Of a stretch of DNA of 11,079 nucleotides, positions 7,270 through 11,079 are shown piece by piece. Source of the stretch: Xanthobacteraceae bacterium (GTDB lineage: Bacteria > Pseudomonadota > Alphaproteobacteria > Rhizobiales > Xanthobacteraceae). The notes under the pieces were generated by a model that ran no database searches, was not told the origin of the DNA, and saw only the letters and a program-made list of their open reading frames with translations. Made by a program: the position numbers and the translations under genes. The stretch lies in NCBI GenBank assembly GCA_030037185.1, contig JASHRR010001403.1:1-11079 (forward strand). Reading direction: 5' to 3'. Each line of letters begins with the position of its first letter. Within the stretch, counting starts at the first letter, position 1.

Positions 7270-7909
7270 CTAGCGTTTGAGGTGCGACGCCACGTCTAAC
7301 CGCCGCGGATCCGGCCGCGCCCAGCCCAGTCGGTCTGCGATGTAGCTGGCGAGCCAATCGAGATCGGCCAATACTCCCGAAAAAGTCCATTCGGTTGTCG
7401 CCACCGATGTGACTGCCTGTTGGCCGGCAGTCTTCCCAGTACGATTTCGACGCCCGGCGTTTCGTCCTCGCCATGCCATTCGGCCGGCAGACAGCCCGCA
7501 AAGACGATCGTGGTGCTCGATGCGCCGGGACAATCCACACGACGGCGCGGCGCGTCCAGGCAAGGCAGCGCGTTAGGAAAGCGGCTGGCACCTGCAGGGG
7601 CGCCGCGATGCTCGCGGCGAGCGCGGTATTGTGACCGTTGGTGGGCAGTTCAGCCGCTTCCCAGCCACAACGTATGACGCGAGGCGGCTGGTCGAGCCGC
7701 GCAAGCCTCGCTTGCATGTTGGGGTTGGGCTCGACCTCAGTCCCGCGGCGGCCGAAGACGCGCAGCGCGCGCCCGAGCTGACCGCCTCCACCGCCAATGT
7801 CGAGAAGATCGCCAACTGACGCCACCAAGTGTCTAACCGACGCTGCGAGGCGCTCCGGGTAGTCAGAAATATCGATGGCTGCTGCGTAAATTTCGAAGGG
7901 ATCGCACGT
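7270..7909 (-). pseudogene. Class I SAM-dependent methyltransferase, frameshifted
   Basis: First gene of the operon, ending 71 nt before the receptor start. The first frame reads CDPFEIYAAAIDISDYPERL, then DLLDIGGGGGQLGRAL (SAM-binding motif I), EVEPNPNMQARLA (acidic motif II), ALAASIAAPLQVPAAFLTRC and RRAVVWIVPAHRAP. Two breaks follow, near 7503-7506 (to FAGCLPAEWHGEDETPGVEIV) and near 7415-7421 (to AVTSVATTEWTFSGVLADLDW), each curable by one added base, then on to TAG 7270. No ATG, GTG or TTG stands at the natural start: the codon before CDPFEI is ACG (7907-7909), one transition from ATG, so the start may also be lost. The frame stays open upstream to 8041, but that stretch has no methyltransferase character. 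Substrate unknown. Membership of the uptake operon is inferred from strand and spacing. Confidence 0.78.
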
Positions 7910-8681
7910 CCCAGAGGCCGGTCGCGTCAACGGCGCAGACTGTACTCGCGGAGCAATTTGGCAACTACACGCAGATGACACGTCACGACCCGCCCGCAAA
8001 CGCTTGGACGTCAGCGCCAACGAGGGTTGGCCGAGTGGCACTTGGGTGGCAGTCGGCAGACGTTACCAGCCAGGTCGGCCGGCGTGCTCGCGCATGACCC
8101 CTCCAGACAGCAAGCATTCCGGCCTGCGGCTCTGCCCAACTCGCGGAGTGCGCCTATCGGTCAATAGCTACAAGTTCTCGGAACAGCTGCAGTTTAGGCG
8201 ATGCCTCACTGCGATCCCTTCGATCCTTAAAGGGAGCCGTCGGTGGAAAGTTAAATTTGATCATACTCTCTTGTCAATTAGTAACAGTCCTCAGAAGTTA
8301 AATTCTAAACATGATTTTCATTGGTGTTGCTAGGCGGCCACATCTACGCGGACGAATGCGTACATTGGACACCATTAAAGTTTAGGACCAATAGCGATAC
8401 TGAGTTGGGCTATGGTGTCCATTACTATGCTATTCCTGCTCGCGCTTGGTAGGCTTGCGAGCCTGCCGATCGTACGGGCATCCGCCCTACCCGACCGCGC
8501 ACCGCTCGCAAACCAATGACGCCTCGTGACGCAGTTCGAAGGCCTCGATCCTGGCGCCGTAGCCCCTGAGATCGCGCCTGCACTGTCTCGTCAACCGCCC
8601 GACCTGGCCATGGATAGAACCTCCAATTGAGCCTATGGTTTGACTCTGAGCTTTTGTTCCTCAGCGACGAGAGGATGAATT
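7910..8681. other. Intergenic spacer between divergent units
   Basis: About 770 bp that should hold the promoters of both the minus-strand operon and the plus-strand TPR gene. The centre (about 8225-8330) is clearly richer in A+T than the rest. I see no convincing -35/-10 pair, Fur/Irr box or cobalamin riboswitch. Features present: a 10-bp inverted repeat (8366-8421) and, on the minus strand, a short high-GC open stretch (about 8487-8625, reading GQVGRLTRQCRRDLRG, then EAFELRHEASLVCERC) that may be a gene remnant of unknown family. Confidence 0.5.
8366..8421. repeat. 10-bp perfect inverted repeat, 36-nt spacer
   Basis: tggacaccat (8366-8375) and atggtgtcca (8412-8421) are exact reverse complements. 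It could be a long-loop hairpin, an operator pair, or the ends of a tiny relic element. No transposase or target duplication is visible. Confidence 0.7.
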
Positions 8682-10661
8682 GTGACCGCCAAATTATCCC
8701 AATCACCAAGGGTCGCGTCACTGTTTGCCGAAGGGGTGGCTCTGCATCGGGCGGGAAGATTGGCGGACGCCGAAATGGTGTACCGTCGCATTCTTGCAAC
8801 ACAGGCTGATCATTTTGACAGTCTACACTTGCTTGGCGTTATTCTTTATCAGCGTGGCGATCACGCCAGGGCGATCGGTCAAATAGACCTTGCCTTGACA
8901 AAAAGTTCAAACAACATCCTTGCGCTGAACAATCGCGGTGCCGTGCTCAAAGAACTCAACCGATTCGAGGAAGCGCTCGAGAGCTACGAGCGGGCACTCG
9001 CTATACAGCCGGACTACCCTGAGGCGCTCTACAATCGCGGCATCGTTTTGCATGAACTCAAACGGTTCGAGGGAGCGCTAGCCAGTTACGACCGTGTGCT
9101 CAAGTTGAAGCCGGACAATGCTCAAGCACTCTATAATCGTGGCAACACCCTGCGTGAGTTGAAACGGTTCCTTGAGGCGCTGGCAAGCTATGACTGCGCA
9201 CTCGCGAAAAGGCAACACCATGTCGAGACGCTTTCCAACCGCGGTCTTACACTTCACGACCTAGGACGGTTCGACGAGGCGCTGCTCAGCTATGAGCGTG
9301 CCCTCGTGCATCGGCCCGACAACCCCAAAGCACTCTCTAATCGAGGTGTCACATTGCAGGCGTTGAACAGGTTCGAGGAGCCACTGGAGAGCTATGATCG
9401 CGCACTCGCGGTGCGGCCGGAATATCCTGAGGCGCTCTACAATCGCGGCATTGTTTTGCATCAACTAAAACGGTTCGAGGAAGCGCTGGAGAGCTACGAT
9501 CGTGCGCTCGCTCAGCGTCCGGACTATGCGGAGGCGCTCTCCAATCGTGGTCTTACCCTTCATGAGATGAGGCGCTTCGAGGAAGCACTAGCGAGCTTTG
9601 ACGCTGCACACGCGCTTCGCCCAGATTACGGGGAAGCGCATTCGCATCGTGGGACCACTTTGCACGAGATGCAGCGATTTGCTGAGGCATTAGCGAGCTA
9701 TGATCGAGCAGTCAACCTTCGGCCGGACTGCGCCGTAGCGCACTACAACTTAGCGCTCTGTCAGCTGCTTACCGGCGACTTCGAGAGAGGCTGGCCGGAG
9801 CGCGAATGGAGATGGCAAACCGAGCAGTCGGGAAGATGGAATTTCAAACAACCGGTGTGGCGCGGATCAAATGATATCGCTGGTAAAACCATTCTGGTCC
9901 ACGCCGAGCAAGGTTTTGGCGATATGATTCAATTTTGCCGTTACGTGCCGCTCGTGGCGGAACGTGCGGCGCGGGTAATTCTCGAGGTTCCGGAACCGTT
10001 GCATCAACTTATGGGCACGCTTCGGGGTGTTTCACAGGTCGTATCCAGGGGCCAACCGCTACCCCCCTTCGATATGCATTGCCCGCTGCTCAGTCTCCCG
10101 CTTGCCTTCCATACGAGGCTTGACACGATACCCTCTGCGGTGCCTTATCTCGGCGCGCCTTCTCAGGCGAGTTTGGATTGGAACTTGCGGCTTGGCCCAA
10201 GAAATCGCCCAAGGATCGGCCTGTGCTGGTCCGGCCGCTCGGAGCATAAGAACGATCGCAATCGCTCGATTATCCTCGATTCTCTTTTACGCCTTTTGGA
10301 TTTTGATGCAACGTTCGTAAGCTTACAACAACAGGTCCGCGCCTACGACGTTGCTGCGTTGGAAAGTCGAAGCAATCTTCTTCATTTCGGGGGCGATCTA
10401 AAGAATTTTTTCGACACGGGGGCACTCATCGCGAATCTTGACCTCGTGGTCTCGGTGGATACCGGCGTCGCTCACCTTGCCGGGGCGCTGGCCAAACCAG
10501 TCTGGGTGATGTTGCCCCTCATCCCTGATTGGCGCTGGTTGCTCGATCGCGAAGACAGCCCATGGTATCCCACCGCACGCTTGTTTCGACAGGATAGCAC
10601 CCGCGCTTGGGACTACGTCGTCGGGCGCGTTCACGCAGCGTTGCATGATTGGATGTACTAA
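8682..10661 (+). CDS. TPR-repeat protein with C-terminal GT-B/GT9-like glycosyltransferase domain
   Basis: 659 aa from GTG 8682; AGAGGA ends 6 nt upstream, while an out-of-frame ATG at 8675 leads nowhere. Residues 13-352 are ten 34-residue TPR units (consensus ALYNRGIVLHELKRFEEALE then SYDRALALRPDY), followed by a partial unit to 379. From about 380 comes a domain with ILVHAEQGFGDMIQFCRYVP (about 404-423), PRIGLCWSG (510-518) and a C-terminal VSVDTGVAHLAGALAKPVWV (590-609), which resembles the donor-sugar site of GT9 heptosyltransferases, then DWRWLLDREDSPWYP. Such TPR-GT proteins are common in alphaproteobacteria and are often annotated as TPR or GT41/GT9-like proteins; acceptors are rarely known. 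No signal peptide or membrane segment is visible, so it is probably cytoplasmic. It is transcribed away from the uptake operon and there is no evident functional link. Confidence 0.92.
   Translation: MTAKLSQSPRVASLFAEGVALHRAGRLADAEMVYRRILATQADHFDSLHLLGVILYQRGDHARAIGQIDLALTKSSNNILALNNRGAVLKELNRFEEALESYERALAIQPDYPEALYNRGIVLHELKRFEGALASYDRVLKLKPDNAQALYNRGNTLRELKRFLEALASYDCALAKRQHHVETLSNRGLTLHDLGRFDEALLSYERALVHRPDNPKALSNRGVTLQALNRFEEPLESYDRALAVRPEYPEALYNRGIVLHQLKRFEEALESYDRALAQRPDYAEALSNRGLTLHEMRRFEEALASFDAAHALRPDYGEAHSHRGTTLHEMQRFAEALASYDRAVNLRPDCAVAHYNLALCQLLTGDFERGWPEREWRWQTEQSGRWNFKQPVWRGSNDIAGKTILVHAEQGFGDMIQFCRYVPLVAERAARVILEVPEPLHQLMGTLRGVSQVVSRGQPLPPFDMHCPLLSLPLAFHTRLDTIPSAVPYLGAPSQASLDWNLRLGPRNRPRIGLCWSGRSEHKNDRNRSIILDSLLRLLDFDATFVSLQQQVRAYDVAALESRSNLLHFGGDLKNFFDTGALIANLDLVVSVDTGVAHLAGALAKPVWVMLPLIPDWRWLLDREDSPWYPTARLFRQDSTRAWDYVVGRVHAALHDWMY
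8718..9818 (+). repeat. 102-bp tandem repeats encoding TPR units
   Basis: Ten units of 102 bp plus a partial one. Units 4 and 8 (starting 9024 and 9432, 408 bp apart) match at 45 of their first 48 bases, closer than neighbouring units, pointing to duplication of a block of four units. Confidence 0.85.
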
Positions 10662-10745
10662 TCGCCGGTCGTGGGCCTGGAGACTGTGGACCAAACGCTA
10701 GCCTGCCTCCAACGAGGATGGCCGCGCGAGGGCCGTTATCGGTCT

Positions 10746-10776
10746 CGGTTGGCGCCCTAAAGGAGCGCTTAGACCG
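10746..10776 (+). terminator. Possible hairpin downstream of the TPR gene
   Basis: Stem gcgccc/gg(a)gcgc with one bulged A and a taaa loop (10752-10768), flanked by cggt/accg. No T run follows, so it is a weak terminator candidate between two convergent genes. Confidence 0.3.
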
Positions 10777-10821
10777 TTATGGTGCGTGTAATGGGGATTT
10801 TGTTCTCGTTTGGCGTCTTTG

Positions 10822-11079
10822 TCATGCGGCTTTGAGGCCGACGGCGCGAACGAGGGTATCGAGATCATCGACAACGCGCTGATAGAGGCGATCAAGTTGC
10901 GACCGCCGCTGGGTTTGAAGCCGTGCGTCTGCTTTGATGGGGCTGAGAAGGCCCGCGGTGAGTGGCGCGTAGATGCGTTCGAAGAGCTTCAGGAAGACGA
11001 GGCAAATCGAATACCCCTGCGGGAGCAGTTGATAACGGCGAGAGTTGGGGAGCTTGGCAATAAGACCCTTGGCGCGGAT
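10822..11079 (-). CDS. Uncharacterised protein, C-terminal 85 aa (5' end outside window)
   Basis: An open frame enters at the window edge and ends at TGA 10822-10824. It reads IRAKGLIAKLPNSRRYQLLP, then QGYSICLVFLKLFERIYAPL, TAGLLSP and QRRSQLDRLYQRVVDDLDTL, ending VGLKAA. The first 30 residues have the look of a winged-helix wing (helix, then RRYQLLPQG) and the rest is probably helical. I recall similar C-termini in multi-copy uncharacterised proteins but cannot name the family. Third codon positions are GC-rich as in a real gene. It could be DNA-binding or element-borne; neither can be settled from 85 residues. Convergent with the TPR gene, 160 bp apart. Confidence 0.65.
   Translation of the reverse strand: MRAKGLIAKLPNSRRYQLLPQGYSICLVFLKLFERIYAPLTAGLLSPIKADARLQTQRRSQLDRLYQRVVDDLDTLVRAVGLKAA

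Noticed and set aside
7199..8041. Treating the methyltransferase region as an N-terminal extension of the receptor (the frame is continuous)
   Set aside because: The receptor has its own signal peptide and ribosome-binding site at 7198; the upstream open frame is the 5' part of the methyltransferase plus out-of-frame reading.
8034..8052. Sigma-54 promoter (TGGCAC)
   Set aside because: The -12 TTGC element is absent at the required distance.
8041..8170. Cobalamin riboswitch upstream of the operon (minus strand shows GCCAC pairs and GCGAGC)
   Set aside because: The B12-box core (GCCAGGAGACC-like) and the ACTGTA segment are not in the right order or spacing; only short chance matches.
8295..8315. 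Irr/Fur-type iron box (AGAA ... TTCTAAA)
   Set aside because: The half-sites are 6 nt apart and one is incomplete; it does not match a known iron-box spacing.

Overview
The window is high-GC DNA with alphaproteobacterial character. The gene families, the codon use and the TPR/glycosyltransferase protein fit Bradyrhizobium-type rhizobia; this is inference, as no marker gene is present. It reads like an accessory region in which a metal/cobalamin-type uptake operon is decaying.

Layout. Positions 1-171 (+) hold the 3' end of a CsoR/RcnR/FrmR-family repressor. A gene-poor gap follows (172-598). From about 7909 down to 599 one minus-strand operon runs in this order: class I SAM methyltransferase (broken), TonB-dependent outer-membrane receptor (intact, 728 aa), periplasmic binding protein (broken), FecCD/BtuC-type permease (broken), BtuD/FepC-type ATPase (broken), a CbiX-like chelatase domain fused to a thioredoxin-like [2Fe-2S] ferredoxin domain (open, but one cluster cysteine is Arg), and TonB (intact). 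Start/stop overlaps (TGATG at 5010-5014, GTGA at 4168-4171) and short gaps support one transcription unit. An AT-richer spacer (about 7910-8681) precedes a plus-strand 659-aa TPR protein with a C-terminal GT-B-like domain (8682-10661). The right edge holds the 3' end of an uncharacterised minus-strand gene (10822-11079).

How the genes would have worked together: the receptor, energised by TonB, brings a large metal chelate (cobalamin or a related corrinoid/metallophore) across the outer membrane. The binding protein, permease and ATPase carry it across the inner membrane. The methyltransferase and the chelatase-ferredoxin fusion are accessory proteins of unknown function. As it stands the inner-membrane ABC importer cannot be made: I count twelve separate indels in the methyltransferase and the three importer genes, including exact 7-bp and 10-bp tandem duplications, and none in the receptor, chelatase fusion or tonB. 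That contrast, with an intact receptor lying between broken genes, is the main observation. It suggests selective retention of the outer-membrane part rather than sequencing error. I found no convincing cobalamin riboswitch, IS element, tRNA or CRISPR array.
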